The position numbers and the translations under genes are program-made. A stretch of 21,270 nucleotides of DNA from Lachnospiraceae bacterium UBA6998 (GTDB lineage: Bacteria; Bacillota; Clostridia; Lachnospirales; Lachnospiraceae), in the NCBI GenBank assembly GCA_002448395.1, contig DJXS01000122.1, forward strand, positions 1 to 21,270, given 5' to 3'. Each line of letters starts with the position of its first letter. Position 1 is the first letter of the stretch. Positions 1 to 7,601 of this stretch are shown piece by piece. Under the pieces are notes generated by a model, which worked only from the letters and a program-made list of their open reading frames with translations, was not told the origin of the DNA and searched no databases.

Positions 1-26
1 TTTCATAGGTCACTTGACACTACCGA

Positions 27-50
27 GAAGCAATCTGTTCGGATTGCCTC
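27..50 (-). terminator. hairpin 3' of the sugar-acid operon, possible weak terminator
   Basis: A 9-bp stem (27-35 with 42-50, one position a G-U pair in the minus-strand RNA) closes a 6-nt loop about 40 bases after the transketolase C-subunit stop. There is no U-tract after it on the minus strand, so it may be an RNA-processing or stability hairpin rather than an intrinsic terminator. Nothing else is recognisable in 1-90. Confidence 0.3.
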
Positions 51-90
51 ACAGCGGGGGTTTACTATTATCTGTTTGTAAGAATCAACA

Positions 91-1032
91 TTAGCCTTCT
101 ACAAACGCTTTGACCTGTTTGTACACACCTTCGCCGTCCAGCATATACTTGTGGAGCAGCTCGCCCGCGGATCCGGACTCGCCGAACTTGTCGCGCACAC
201 CGATGCGGTACATCTTGGTCGGGCACTTCTCAGCCAGGCACTCTGCTACTGCGCCGCCCAGGCCGCCGATGATGTTGTGCTCTTCAGCAGTTACGACCTT
301 GCCGGTCTTCATAGCGGTCTTCACGACCAGTTCCTCGTCCAGGGGCTTGATGGTGCAGATGTTTACTACTTCAGCGTCAATGCCGTCTTTTGCAAGCATC
401 TCAGCTGCCTCAAGGGCGGATGCCACGCACAGGCCGTTCGCGATGATGCTCACGTCCTTGCCTTCACGGATAACGCTGCCCTTTCCGATCTCGAACTTAT
501 AGTCGTCGCCGAAGACTACCGGCACCGGAGCGCGGCCGAAGCGGATGTAGACCGGTCCGTCGTGCTCGACTGCCGCTTTCATGGCAAGTCTCGCCTCTGT
601 GTCATCTGCAGGGCACATAACGACCATTCCGGGGATGGTTCTCATCAGGGCCAGATCCTCCAGGCACTGGTGGGAAGCTCCGTCCTCACCTACGGAGATA
701 CCGGCGTGGGTAGCGCCGATCTTCACGTTCAGGTGGGGATAGCCGATGGAGTTGCGGACCTGCTCAAATGCACGGCCTGCAGCGAACATTGCGAAGGTGC
801 TCGCGAAGGGGACCATTCCGGCTGCTGCAAGGCCTGCCGCGATGGACATCATATTGCTCTCCGCGATGCCGCAGTCAATATGTCTGTCCGGATATGCCTT
901 CTTGAATACGCCGGTCTTGGTCGCGCCCGCAAGGTCTGCGTCCAGGACTACCAGGTTAGGCATCTCGGCACCCAGCTCTACCAGGGTCTTTCCATAAGTT
1001 TCGCGTGTCGCGATCTTCTTCACATCACTCAT
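91..1032 (-). CDS. transketolase, C-terminal subunit
   Basis: This is the second half of a split transketolase, a thiamine-diphosphate (ThDP) enzyme moving two-carbon units between ketose and aldose phosphates in the cytosol. The 313-aa protein holds the pyrimidine-binding domain (about 8-170) and the C-terminal transketolase domain (about 185-305). The conserved catalytic Glu is seen in the stretch CGIAESNM (E58), and GATHAGISVGEDGASHQ is the usual family motif. Its start overlaps the stop of the N-terminal subunit gene by 4 bases (ATGA), which fits translational coupling and equal subunit amounts. As the last gene of a ula-type operon it probably consumes the D-xylulose 5-phosphate made by the upstream epimerases. 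1-deoxyxylulose-5-phosphate synthase is excluded because the N-terminal partner is a short separate transketolase subunit. No internal stop or frameshift is visible. Confidence 0.93.
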   Translation of the reverse strand: MSDVKKIATRETYGKTLVELGAEMPNLVVLDADLAGATKTGVFKKAYPDRHIDCGIAESNMMSIAAGLAAAGMVPFASTFAMFAAGRAFEQVRNSIGYPHLNVKIGATHAGISVGEDGASHQCLEDLALMRTIPGMVVMCPADDTEARLAMKAAVEHDGPVYIRFGRAPVPVVFGDDYKFEIGKGSVIREGKDVSIIANGLCVASALEAAEMLAKDGIDAEVVNICTIKPLDEELVVKTAMKTGKVVTAEEHNIIGGLGGAVAECLAEKCPTKMYRIGVRDKFGESGSAGELLHKYMLDGEGVYKQVKAFVEG

Positions 1033-1859
1033 AATGCCTCACCGATCCTTTCCAGGTCTGCCATAGCAACCTTGTACTGCTCCTCGTTCGGAGCCTTTCC
1101 ATGCCAGTCCACGCTGTTCTCCATAAAGGAAACGCCCTTGCCCTTCATGGTCTTGCAGATGATCGCGGTGGGCATCCCCTTGGTCGCCCTCGCCTCTGCA
1201 AATGCTGCTGCCAGCTGCTCGAAGTCATGGCCGTCCTCCACGTTGATCACATGGAAATTGAAAGCCTCGAACTTCTTGTCGATCGGATAGGGGTTGTTGA
1301 CTTCCACGATCGTGCCGTCGATCTGCAGGTTGTTGTTGTCGACGATCACACAGAGGTTGTCAAGCTTCTTGGCTCCCGCAAACATGGAAGCTTCCCATAC
1401 CTGGCCCTCCTCCAGCTCGCCGTCGCCCAGAAGTGTGTAGGTGCGGTACTCTTTGCCCTGAAGCTTTGCAGCCAGAGCCATGCCGACTGCGCAGGAGATG
1501 CCCTGTCCCAGGGAGCCCGAGCTCATGTCGATGCCGGGAAGGTAGTGCATGGAGGGATGTCCCTGAAGGCGCGCGCCTACATGGCGGAATGTCTTCAGCT
1601 CTTCTCTCTCAAAATATCCCCTCTCTGCCATCACGCCGTAAAGGCCGGGGCAGGTGTGTCCCTTGGAGAGGACGAATCTGTCCCTGTCGGGGTCTGCGGG
1701 CTTTGCGGGATCCACGTTCATCTCTTCCATGTAGAGATAGGTGTAGATGTCAGCCGCGGAAAGGGATCCGCCCGGATGACCGGCTTTGGCGTAATAAACA
1801 GCGGTGACGATATTCTTTCTTACCTGGTTCGCTGTCTTCTTCAGTTCCTGAACGTTCAT
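1029..1859 (-). CDS. transketolase, N-terminal subunit
   Basis: This 276-aa protein is the ThDP-diphosphate-binding half of the split transketolase. It shows GHPGGSLS (27-34), SKGH (65-68), GHPS near 100-103 and the ThDP/Mg motif beginning GDGELEEGQ (145-153) and ending DNNN (174-177). An open frame extends 60 codons upstream to 2039 but overlaps the epimerase gene and is low-complexity. The ATG at 1859 is preferred because GGAGG lies 6 bases before it and because it overlaps the upstream epimerase stop as ATGA (1856-1859). It is coupled the same way to the C-terminal subunit gene at 1029-1032. Separate N and C subunits are a normal arrangement in many Firmicutes and archaea, so this is not a frameshifted transketolase. 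It is thought to feed the pentose phosphate pathway with products of this operon. Confidence 0.94.
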   Translation of the reverse strand: MNVQELKKTANQVRKNIVTAVYYAKAGHPGGSLSAADIYTYLYMEEMNVDPAKPADPDRDRFVLSKGHTCPGLYGVMAERGYFEREELKTFRHVGARLQGHPSMHYLPGIDMSSGSLGQGISCAVGMALAAKLQGKEYRTYTLLGDGELEEGQVWEASMFAGAKKLDNLCVIVDNNNLQIDGTIVEVNNPYPIDKKFEAFNFHVINVEDGHDFEQLAAAFAEARATKGMPTAIICKTMKGKGVSFMENSVDWHGKAPNEEQYKVAMADLERIGEAL

Positions 1860-2560
1860 TTGGCACCTCCCTGGCCATAGTAAGCATTGGCTCCGTGCTT
1901 TCTGTAGTAATGCTTGTCCTGAAGCTCCTGGGGAGCGGGCTGTACCTTGGGATTGATCAGTTCTGTCCTGAAGGCCATCTTGGCGACTTCTTCCAGAACG
2001 ACCGCGCAATGTACTGCATCCACAGGGTTCTTGCCCCATGCGAAAGGTCCGTGGTTCTTGCAGATGACTGCGGAGACCGCCTCGGGATCCTTGCCCATGC
2101 GCTCGAACTCGTCGACAATGAGTTTGCCGGTGTTGAGCTCATATGCGTCTTCGATCTCTTCCTCTGTCAGGCAGCGCAGGCAGGGAACCTCACCGTAATA
2201 ATAATCAGCATGAGTCGTTCCGTAGCAGGGAATGCTCCTTCCGGACTGTGCCCAGCTTGTAGCGTAAGAGGAATGTGTGTGCACGATTCCGCCGATCTTC
2301 TCAAACTTCTTGTAGAGCCATGCGTGTGTAGGCGTATCGGAGGAAGGGTTCATAGCACCCTCTACCTTGTTGCCGTCAAAATCGACAACGACCATGTCCT
2401 CGGGTTTAAGCTCTTCATAAGGAACACCGCTGGGTTTGATGACGAAGAGTTTCTTCTCCCTGTCGACTCCGCTGACGTTGCCCCATGTAAAAGTTACAAG
2501 TCCATACTTGGGAAGCAGCATATTTGCTTCATATACTTCCTTCTTCAGTTGTTCCAGCAT
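1856..2560 (-). CDS. ulaF: L-ribulose-5-phosphate 4-epimerase (UlaF/AraD/SgbE family)
   Basis: Class II aldolase-fold, Zn-dependent enzyme that interconverts L-ribulose 5-phosphate and D-xylulose 5-phosphate. The 234-aa length matches the family. All key positions known from E. coli AraD appear shifted by one: D75 in SSDTPTH, Zn ligands H94 and H96 in HTHSSYAT, D119, the third Zn ligand H170 in KNHGPFAWG, and H217 and Y228 at the C-terminus. GNVS (27-30) and KPSGVPY (42-48) bind the phosphate. AGGAG is well placed before the ATG at 2560. The stop overlaps the transketolase N-subunit start by ATGA. Sequence alone does not separate UlaF from AraD or SgbE. The UlaE-like neighbour upstream and the ula-type PTS argue for UlaF, so the symbol reflects context. 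Confidence 0.93.
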   Translation of the reverse strand: MLEQLKKEVYEANMLLPKYGLVTFTWGNVSGVDREKKLFVIKPSGVPYEELKPEDMVVVDFDGNKVEGAMNPSSDTPTHAWLYKKFEKIGGIVHTHSSYATSWAQSGRSIPCYGTTHADYYYGEVPCLRCLTEEEIEDAYELNTGKLIVDEFERMGKDPEAVSAVICKNHGPFAWGKNPVDAVHCAVVLEEVAKMAFRTELINPKVQPAPQELQDKHYYRKHGANAYYGQGGAK

Positions 2561-2581
2561 TTCTATACTCCTTATATTCAG

Positions 2582-2613
2582 GCATTAAAGCGTTTGTTTG
2601 TATGCTTTAATGC
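2582..2613 (-). promoter_or_regulatory. perfect 10-bp inverted repeat between the two epimerase genes
   Basis: GCATTAAAGC (2582-2591) and GCTTTAATGC (2604-2613) are perfect complements around a 12-base spacer, in the 87-bp gap between the 3-epimerase stop and the 4-epimerase start. In the operon mRNA this would be a stem-loop about 22 bases before the 4-epimerase start. No U-tract follows, so a processing/stability element or a protein-binding palindrome is more likely than a terminator. Confidence 0.5.
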
Positions 2614-2647
2614 GCGCGATAGTAGACAATGTTAAGCATTTATGCCT

Positions 2648-3502
2648 TTAGGCAAGTTCAGCGGCGGCTTCCTCTATTTTGGCGCGGAGGAATTTCGAAG
2701 ATCTTCCGATCACTTCCTCGTAATCCTGGCCCTTCTGGTACCAGAACTCGCCCGTAAATGTGCGCACGCCCATGTCCAGAGCCGCTTTGATGCAGCGGAC
2801 ATACTCGGTGTGTCCGTCTGCTCCGAAGTCCATGTCGCGGTAGTGACCGGGCTTGGTCTCCTTGAGATGGACCGCGAAGAGATGTCCCGCGCCCTTGTAC
2901 ATGTCCTCGACCACGTCTGTTCCGTAGATCACAGCCGCGTTCTTGAGATTGCCGATATCAGGGTAGACGCCGAGCCAGGGGTTATTCACTTTGCTGACAT
3001 AGGCCATGGATTTCTCGACAGTGTCCATAAAAGGAGTTTCCATCGTCTCAAATCCCATTGCCACGCCCCAGCGGGCCGCGTAATCCGCAGACTCTTTAAG
3101 TCCGTCGACAAACCACTTTACGGTGTCTTCATCTCCCTGTTCGTAGTACACGTCGTAACCGGCCAGCTGGATCAGGGAAATACCGGCATTTACGCTGAAC
3201 TCGATCGCCTTCCGCATGATCTCCATGGATCTTTTACGGATCTCCGGATCATGGGAGCCCAGAGGGTATTTGCGGTGTCCGCTCAGGCACATAGTCCTGA
3301 TCGGCGTTTCGGCTGCTCTCGCCAGGACTGCCAGCTCGCGCTGCTTCTCCGGCGACCACTCAAGACGCGCGAGGCGCCAGTCTGTCTCGTCTATACTGAT
3401 CTCAAGCCTGTCGAAACCGCCCTCGCGGGTGATATCGAACATCTTGGGAAAACTAAATCCCACCGGTATAGCCTTTTCATAAAGCCCCAGTGAATACTCC
3501 AT
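2648..3502 (-). CDS. ulaE: L-ribulose/L-xylulose-5-phosphate 3-epimerase (UlaE/SgbU family)
   Basis: Xylose-isomerase-like TIM-barrel enzyme that converts L-xylulose 5-phosphate to L-ribulose 5-phosphate. The 284-aa protein follows E. coli UlaE closely: LGLYEKAIP at the start, RTMCLSGHRKYPLGS (69-83), IQLAGYDVYY (111-120), NNPWLGVYPDIGNL (173-186) and AVHLKETKPG (210-219). The metal ligands expected for the family are E152, D182, H212 and E252. An AAAGGAG site precedes the ATG at 3502. It acts directly before the 4-epimerase encoded next in the operon. An 87-bp gap with an inverted repeat separates the two genes, and a DUF3592 gene lies 57 bp upstream. Confidence 0.95.
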   Translation of the reverse strand: MEYSLGLYEKAIPVGFSFPKMFDITREGGFDRLEISIDETDWRLARLEWSPEKQRELAVLARAAETPIRTMCLSGHRKYPLGSHDPEIRKRSMEIMRKAIEFSVNAGISLIQLAGYDVYYEQGDEDTVKWFVDGLKESADYAARWGVAMGFETMETPFMDTVEKSMAYVSKVNNPWLGVYPDIGNLKNAAVIYGTDVVEDMYKGAGHLFAVHLKETKPGHYRDMDFGADGHTEYVRCIKAALDMGVRTFTGEFWYQKGQDYEEVIGRSSKFLRAKIEEAAAELA

Positions 3503-3559
3503 AGTAAGCTCCTTTCCTGTGCTTACCCGGCGGGACGGATGGATATTCTGTTTTGCCGG

Positions 3560-4381
3560 TCAGTGCAGCAGCGTCGAGATCAGCGCCGCGGAAGCCGCAA
3601 TACCAAGTGCCAGCACAATGATGCCGGCTGCAAGCATACCGGGCCTTGCATGGCTCTCTGTCACTGTTTTCCTCTCTTCGTCGTAATAGAGGGTCATATG
3701 GTCGCCCACTTTAAACGACTTTTCGCTGGAAGAATTGATGCTGCACCGCCTGAGATTGTCCTTTCCGTCCAGCTTGTATCGCACAACCGGATAGTAGGTA
3801 TATTTTGAACTCATGATCAGTTTGGTATCCCGGGAGAGCTGCCGCGAATAGACCTCCACGATCTCCGCGTCCAGTTCCTTGAGATTCCTCTTTTTCATGG
3901 CAAAATAGCGCGCAATAAGCAGGACTCCCGCGCCGACCAGCACCGCGCACAGGCAGGCCATCGCCTTCTCCTGGTCATTCTGGTTCTGCCAGTATGCCAG
4001 CAGGATCAAAAGCGCGCCGCCGATCATCTGCGCGATCGGGGGAAACAGGGTCTCCTCTTCTCCGCCGATGATCCTGATCTCTCCCTTCCTGTCCGCGTTC
4101 TGCAGCATGACCTCCTGCGCGATGTAGTACTCAGTCGGCGATTTGACCGTCACGCGCTCGCGCTTTCCGGTCACAGGGCTTACGAACTCGACCAGAACGT
4201 TGTAGTAGTTATAGATATCCCGGTCCTTGTTGTCCTTCTTGACCACATGGTCGCAGCGGACGACCGACGCACGCACGGTGCCCTTGCCGCCAAACAGACT
4301 TGGGCCACGGCGCTGTTGCCCTGAGCCCACAAGAAAGATCAAAATGCCCGGAATATAGAGTAATAATTTGGAAAGATCCAT
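3560..4381 (-). CDS. DUF3592-type membrane protein
   Basis: Membrane protein of unknown function, 273 aa. Predicted transmembrane segments lie near 5-19, 114-130, 140-160 and 248-271. Residues 171-245 form a recognisable DUF3592 module (AEIVEVY, then YYPVVRYKLDG, then KVGDHMTLYYD). Residues 36-105 look like a diverged second copy (ASVVRCDHV, YYNVLVEFVSP). There is no enzymatic motif and no obvious transporter signature. SD-like AGAGGAAA precedes the ATG. It sits between the DeoR regulator and the 3-epimerase gene of a sugar operon, where such a protein is not part of any known ula pathway. A candidate promoter just upstream suggests it may also be expressed separately. Confidence 0.75.
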   Translation of the reverse strand: MDLSKLLLYIPGILIFLVGSGQQRRGPSLFGGKGTVRASVVRCDHVVKKDNKDRDIYNYYNVLVEFVSPVTGKRERVTVKSPTEYYIAQEVMLQNADRKGEIRIIGGEEETLFPPIAQMIGGALLILLAYWQNQNDQEKAMACLCAVLVGAGVLLIARYFAMKKRNLKELDAEIVEVYSRQLSRDTKLIMSSKYTYYPVVRYKLDGKDNLRRCSINSSSEKSFKVGDHMTLYYDEERKTVTESHARPGMLAAGIIVLALGIAASAALISTLLH

Positions 4382-4673
4382 CGATTTCCTCTCCCGCTTT
4401 CGCCCGAAAACCCGATTTTGGGCAGACTTTAACTAAGGGTCAAACCTTTAGGATAAAATCTGACCGAAACTTTCGTTTTCTGTTCTCGAACGTTACTGTA
4501 GCTAAATTGACATGAATTACCGGCTCATTGTTTTGACTCTTCACCGCTCACCTGCCGGCCGGAGAAAGCAAGGTGACCGATTTTGTTTATCTGTGAATAA
4601 GAGAGAGATGTATCGAAGCAATGGACTGCGCTCCTCAAGACTGCGGACCGCAGCCCCGCTTCGGTTTATACAT
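4382..4673. other. 292-bp noncoding gap with operator-like and hairpin sequences
   Basis: No convincing gene is present. 4471-4492 contains TTTCGTTTTC followed by the palindrome GTTCTCGAAC (4482-4491), resembling the TGTTCG motifs upstream of the lactonase gene. Just 3' of the regulator stop two alternative stems share sequence: CTGCG/CGCAG (4641-4653) and ACCGCAGC/GCTTCGGT (4647-4665, one mismatch). Neither has a U-tract on the minus strand, so termination after the regulator gene is doubtful. Confidence 0.45.
4415..4443 (-). promoter_or_regulatory. candidate promoter for DUF3592 and downstream genes
   Basis: On the minus strand TTGACC (4438-4443) is followed after exactly 17 bases by CAAAAT (4415-4420), 34 bases before the DUF3592 start. 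The -35 is 5/6 and the -10 is 4/6 to consensus. It would let the second half of the cluster be transcribed independently of the PTS genes. Confidence 0.4.
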
Positions 4674-5462
4674 TCAGACTTCGACCAGTATGACTTCTAT
4701 TCCGTTCTTACGGAGCTGATCCACTATCTCCGGGTCTGCCATGCTGTCTGTGATCAGCGTCGTAGGACGGTCATAAGTGACGCCGCTCCCGCTCCGTCCT
4801 GTGAGGGACTGCCGCTGGAGTTTGGTATGCTCAGCCAAAAGATACAGAGGACCTGTTGTCCGGCTGACCATGATCTCGTTTATGCTGATCTCTGTCCAGA
4901 TGTCGTATCGGAATTCTCCGTTCTCATATACCGCGGCGCATCCCAGGAAGGATTTGTCCGCGTGCATCATAAGAAGATTTCTTACGACGCCTTCCCCTAC
5001 CATGATGTGCCCCTGCATCTCACCGCCGGTGAAATTGATGGACACTCCCTTGGGGTAGCGCTTTCCGATCGCCCATCCGTTATTCGTATATACCTTTACA
5101 TTCTTGCCTTCTGCGTGTTCAAGCATATTCAGCGCAAGGCGGCTTCCGTTGATAAAAATGCTGTCGCCATCTGCCAGGAATCTTGCCGCGTATGCGGAAA
5201 TCCTCTCCCTGCAGTACGCCGCTTCTTCCGAAATATGCCTTGTCGTGTGTGCTCTTTCCATCGAAATAGCGCCGCCATGTGTTCGCCGCAGCAGTCTGTG
5301 CTGTTCGAGAAGACCCAGATCCCGACGCACTGTCATAAGTGATACGCCGAGCGCATCCGCCAGTTCTTCGTTCCTGATCTCTTCCTTTTCCCGAACCAGA
5401 CTCAAAATCCTCTGCTGTCTGTCCTCTACGACTTTGCGATTTTTTTTCATAAGCTTCACCAT
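4674..5462 (-). CDS. DeoR/GlpR-family transcriptional regulator, probable operon repressor
   Basis: DNA-binding regulator whose C-terminal domain in this family senses a phosphorylated sugar. The winged helix (about 13-66) includes ELADALGVSLMTVRRDL and the family signature RRTHGGAI (59-66). The sensor domain runs from about 85 to 255. The usual GTT phosphate-binding loop is replaced by INGSRLAL (104-111), so the effector may differ from that of GlpR-like members. Start choice is uncertain: GGAG lies only 1-2 bases before the ATG at 5462, so GTG at 5459 or the ATG at 5450 may be used. It lies inside the ula-type cluster, after the IIB gene and behind a strong GC hairpin. Likely targets are the TGTTCG motifs at 9311-9690. 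UlaR-like function is inferred from context. Confidence 0.88.
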   Translation of the reverse strand: MVKLMKKNRKVVEDRQQRILSLVREKEEIRNEELADALGVSLMTVRRDLGLLEQHRLLRRTHGGAISMERAHTTRHISEEAAYCRERISAYAARFLADGDSIFINGSRLALNMLEHAEGKNVKVYTNNGWAIGKRYPKGVSINFTGGEMQGHIMVGEGVVRNLLMMHADKSFLGCAAVYENGEFRYDIWTEISINEIMVSRTTGPLYLLAEHTKLQRQSLTGRSGSGVTYDRPTTLITDSMADPEIVDQLRKNGIEVILVEV

Positions 5463-5510
5463 TCTCCGTGGGCCACCGGCTTATGACACACAGAATTCTC
5501 TCTTTTATAT

Positions 5511-5537
5511 CGGACCCTCGGGACTTCCGGGGGTCCG
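5511..5537 (-). promoter_or_regulatory. GC-rich hairpin between PTS IIB and the regulator gene
   Basis: CGGACCCTCGG (5511-5521) pairs with CCGGGGGTCCG (5527-5537) around the loop GACTT. In the minus-strand RNA one position is an A-C mismatch. It lies 25 bases past the IIB stop and about 50 bases before the regulator start. The sequence after it on the minus strand is A-rich, not U-rich, so it is better read as an mRNA stability or polarity element that sets regulator output below that of the PTS genes. Confidence 0.5.
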
Positions 5538-5562
5538 CTGACTACTCGTCAGATTCCGGATA

Positions 5563-5871
5563 TTAATCCAGCAGATCTGCTTCCTTCAGAGCTGCCTCGA
5601 TCTCCTTATCGGACATAACGTTCTTAAGGGGGATCAGGACAGTGCCATTCTTCTCAATGCCTTCGAAGGTCTTAACGAATGTACGAGCGCAGAACACTAC
5701 ATCATAGTTTCTTGCAGCGGTCTTGCCTTCAGAAACAGGGCAGTGACGAAGCTCTGCGGGCTTGATGCCGTTTCTCTTCATGACCTTCTTGATCGCGTTC
5801 TCCATCATAAGGGAAGAACCCGCACCGTTTGCGCAGCATGCCAGAAGTTTTTTGCCGTCGAGTTTAGCCAT
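5563..5871 (-). CDS. ulaB: PTS sugar transporter subunit IIB, ascorbate type
   Basis: Cytosolic phosphocarrier of the phosphotransferase system, 102 aa. It receives phosphate from IIA and passes it to the sugar carried by IIC. The active-site loop is CANGAGSS with phospho-accepting C13, matching CGNGQGSS of E. coli UlaB. The preceding C12 is an extra cysteine. AAAGGAG lies 6 bases before the ATG. It is separated by 170 bp from the IIC gene upstream, which is unusually long inside a PTS operon. That gap holds a candidate promoter and hairpins, so IIB and the regulator may have extra expression control. The fold alone could also fit galactitol or lactose IIB, but the IIC partner is clearly UlaA-like. 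Confidence 0.9.
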   Translation of the reverse strand: MAKLDGKKLLACCANGAGSSLMMENAIKKVMKRNGIKPAELRHCPVSEGKTAARNYDVVFCARTFVKTFEGIEKNGTVLIPLKNVMSDKEIEAALKEADLLD

Positions 5872-5895
5872 TTTGTACTCCTTTTCTTCCGGTCA

Positions 5896-5913
5896 GGCGC
5901 CGCTGACGGCGCC
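5896..5913 (-). promoter_or_regulatory. GGCGCCG hairpin in the IIB leader
   Basis: GGCGCCG (5896-5902) and CGGCGCC (5907-5913) form a perfect 7-bp GC stem with the loop CTGA (minus-strand loop TCAG), 25 bases before the IIB start. If transcription starts at the candidate promoter at 5931-5959, it would occupy most of a short 5' leader. Confidence 0.4.
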
Positions 5914-5930
5914 GGGCCGAATTCATGTTA

Positions 5931-5959
5931 ATTATAACTAATAGTTCCCTTTTTGCACA
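5931..5959 (-). promoter_or_regulatory. candidate internal promoter before PTS IIB
   Basis: On the minus strand a perfect TATAAT (5931-5936) lies 17 bases after TGTGCA (5954-5959), which is only 3/6 to the -35 consensus. The 170-bp IIC-IIB gap around it is AT-rich. A weak -35 would fit activator dependence or low basal expression. Confidence 0.35.
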
Positions 5960-5984
5960 TGTAATTGTGCTTCTTTTTGTGCTC

Positions 5985-6002
5985 TTTCGATTAAAATGAT
6001 CG
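5985..6002. promoter_or_regulatory. operator-like palindrome upstream of IIB
   Basis: TTTCGATTAAAATGATCG contains CGAT (5988-5991) and ATCG (5999-6002) as inverted half sites. It shares TTCGATTAAA with the motif at 9315-9324 before the lactonase gene. Its place about 50 bases upstream of the candidate IIB promoter suggests a second regulator site, by inference. Confidence 0.35.
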
Positions 6003-6041
6003 TAAAATCGTTATTTTGATTATTGATCTGCTTTTTTCAGA

Positions 6042-7538
6042 TCAGGCTTTCGCCTTCTTAGCCTCCAGGTGCTCAAGATAAGCATCGTAGTCCTCTGTGA
6101 TCAGGAAGTAGCCTTCGGGATCCATCTTGTACTCGATCTGAGGGATTGCAAGAAGGACAACAACGACGATCGCCACGCCTGCATAACCGAGGTATCTCAT
6201 TACGACAGTGAACAGAGGCCATACTGTATCCCAGTCAAACATTCCGAGGTATCCGCCGTAGTTGGCCATGCCGACCCAGCCTGCGATGAACGCAGCGCCG
6301 AATACTTCGATCAGACCTGCGACGAAAGGAATAGCAAGGCAAGCCTTGAGTCCGCCCTTTTCGTTGGCAACCAGACCCATAGTCGCGTTGTCAAAGAATA
6401 CAGGCACGAATCCGCAGATGATGATCGTAGGAGAATGCATCACGATCAGAAGGAGGATCGCAAGGATCTGTCCGCAAAGACCTGCGAGGAAACCGAATGT
6501 AACTGCGTTGGCATCGCCGAAACCGAAGCAGACTGCGCAGTCTACGCCAGGGATCGAGGAAGGAAGCAGCTTGTCCGCAATACCCTGGAAGGAAGCTGTC
6601 AGCTCTGTAACGAATGTTCGAACGCCGAGCTGCAGGATTGCCAGGTAAACTGCGAAGTTAAGGGATGTGTTGAAGCAGTAGAATACGAAGTTCTCTGTCT
6701 CTTTGGTAGCACCGGCCTCAACAAAGTAAGGCTTTCCGATGATTGCCATGATGATGCCGAAGAATACCGTCATGAGGATTGCGGTACATACCATGTTCTC
6801 GTTGAAGATGGAGAAGAATCCGGGCAGCTCGATCTCGCCGACCTTATTGATCTCTTTCTTGCGCTTTCCGCCATTAGTGCCGAAGATCTTGTCAGCAAGG
6901 AAATAGGAAAGGCGGATACCGAACATCTGCTGGTGAGCGATGGCGAAGCCTGCGCCCTCGGAGAGTTCCTGCATAGGCTTAACGGTCAGGTTGGAACCGA
7001 CTGCCCAGTAAGCGCCGAGGATGACTGCCATAACGACCATCATAGCTACGTCGTTGTTAAGGAGCTGAGGCAGTGCGAACATGATCAGCCAGTATGCTGT
7101 AGCAGCCTGCTGAACCTGTACGTGACCTGTTGTGAACAGGGTGCGGCACTTTGTGATCCTGTTGAAACGAACAAGCAGGATATTGACGATGAATGCGATG
7201 AGCAGCAGCGTCATAGCCTGGGAGAAGCCTTTACCGAAGACTTCCTCGACACCTGCGGTAACTGCGTTCTGGCCATAGTAAGGGTCGATGACGCAGGCTG
7301 TCAGGTTGAAGCGGTCCTTAAGACCTGTCAGGATCGGACGGAATGTGGATACCAGTCCGCCGGAACCGGCGTTCAGGATCAGCATACCGATGATCGCTTT
7401 CAGAGTACCGGCCAGTGTGTCATACCACTTCTTGCCCATCAGGCAGTAGCCCAGCAGTGTCAGGAAGCCTACCATGTAAGGAGCTTTCTGCAGTACGTAA
7501 GTCGCAAAGAATGACCAAATACTAAATAAAATAGACAT
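6042..7538 (-). CDS. ulaA: PTS ascorbate-type transporter subunit IIC (UlaA/SgaT family)
   Basis: Membrane permease that carries and phosphorylates the sugar during uptake, 498 aa with ten or more hydrophobic segments. Family landmarks matching E. coli UlaA are LNAGSGGLVSTFRPIL near 55-70, TTGHVQVQQA near 136-145, and VKPMQELSEGAGFAIAHQQMFG (22 residues, about 186-207, corresponding to KPTQEVTDGCGFSIGHQQ of UlaA). GVDCAV and GFVPVFFDNATMG follow in the second half. It is about 30 residues longer than UlaA, mostly in a soluble Lys-rich loop near 225 and a charged C-terminal tail ending EAKKAKA. GAGAGGGGAA precedes the ATG. IIA lies 63 bp upstream and IIB 170 bp downstream, so the complex is split into three polypeptides. 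Substrate is inferred to be L-ascorbate or a closely similar lactone. Confidence 0.93.
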   Translation of the reverse strand: MSILFSIWSFFATYVLQKAPYMVGFLTLLGYCLMGKKWYDTLAGTLKAIIGMLILNAGSGGLVSTFRPILTGLKDRFNLTACVIDPYYGQNAVTAGVEEVFGKGFSQAMTLLLIAFIVNILLVRFNRITKCRTLFTTGHVQVQQAATAYWLIMFALPQLLNNDVAMMVVMAVILGAYWAVGSNLTVKPMQELSEGAGFAIAHQQMFGIRLSYFLADKIFGTNGGKRKKEINKVGEIELPGFFSIFNENMVCTAILMTVFFGIIMAIIGKPYFVEAGATKETENFVFYCFNTSLNFAVYLAILQLGVRTFVTELTASFQGIADKLLPSSIPGVDCAVCFGFGDANAVTFGFLAGLCGQILAILLLIVMHSPTIIICGFVPVFFDNATMGLVANEKGGLKACLAIPFVAGLIEVFGAAFIAGWVGMANYGGYLGMFDWDTVWPLFTVVMRYLGYAGVAIVVVVLLAIPQIEYKMDPEGYFLITEDYDAYLEHLEAKKAKA

Positions 7539-7601
7539 ATGTTCCCCTCTCTAGTATTGAATGTAAAATAGTTGCTTATATTGCACAGGTTCCTTCACCG
7601 A

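Noticed and set aside
1..6. ATGAAA on the minus strand as the start of a further operon gene
   Set aside because: No SD site precedes it and only two codons are visible, so nothing can be supported.
1029..1859. The split transketolase as a frameshifted single gene
   Set aside because: The two halves have their own starts joined by an ATGA overlap, the N-half start has its own SD, and the break falls at the known subunit boundary.
2586..2596. TTAAAGCGTTT, also present at 9410-9420, as catabolite-response (cre) sites
   Set aside because: Only the central AAAGCGTT part fits, and the outer conserved G and C positions of the cre consensus are missing in both copies.
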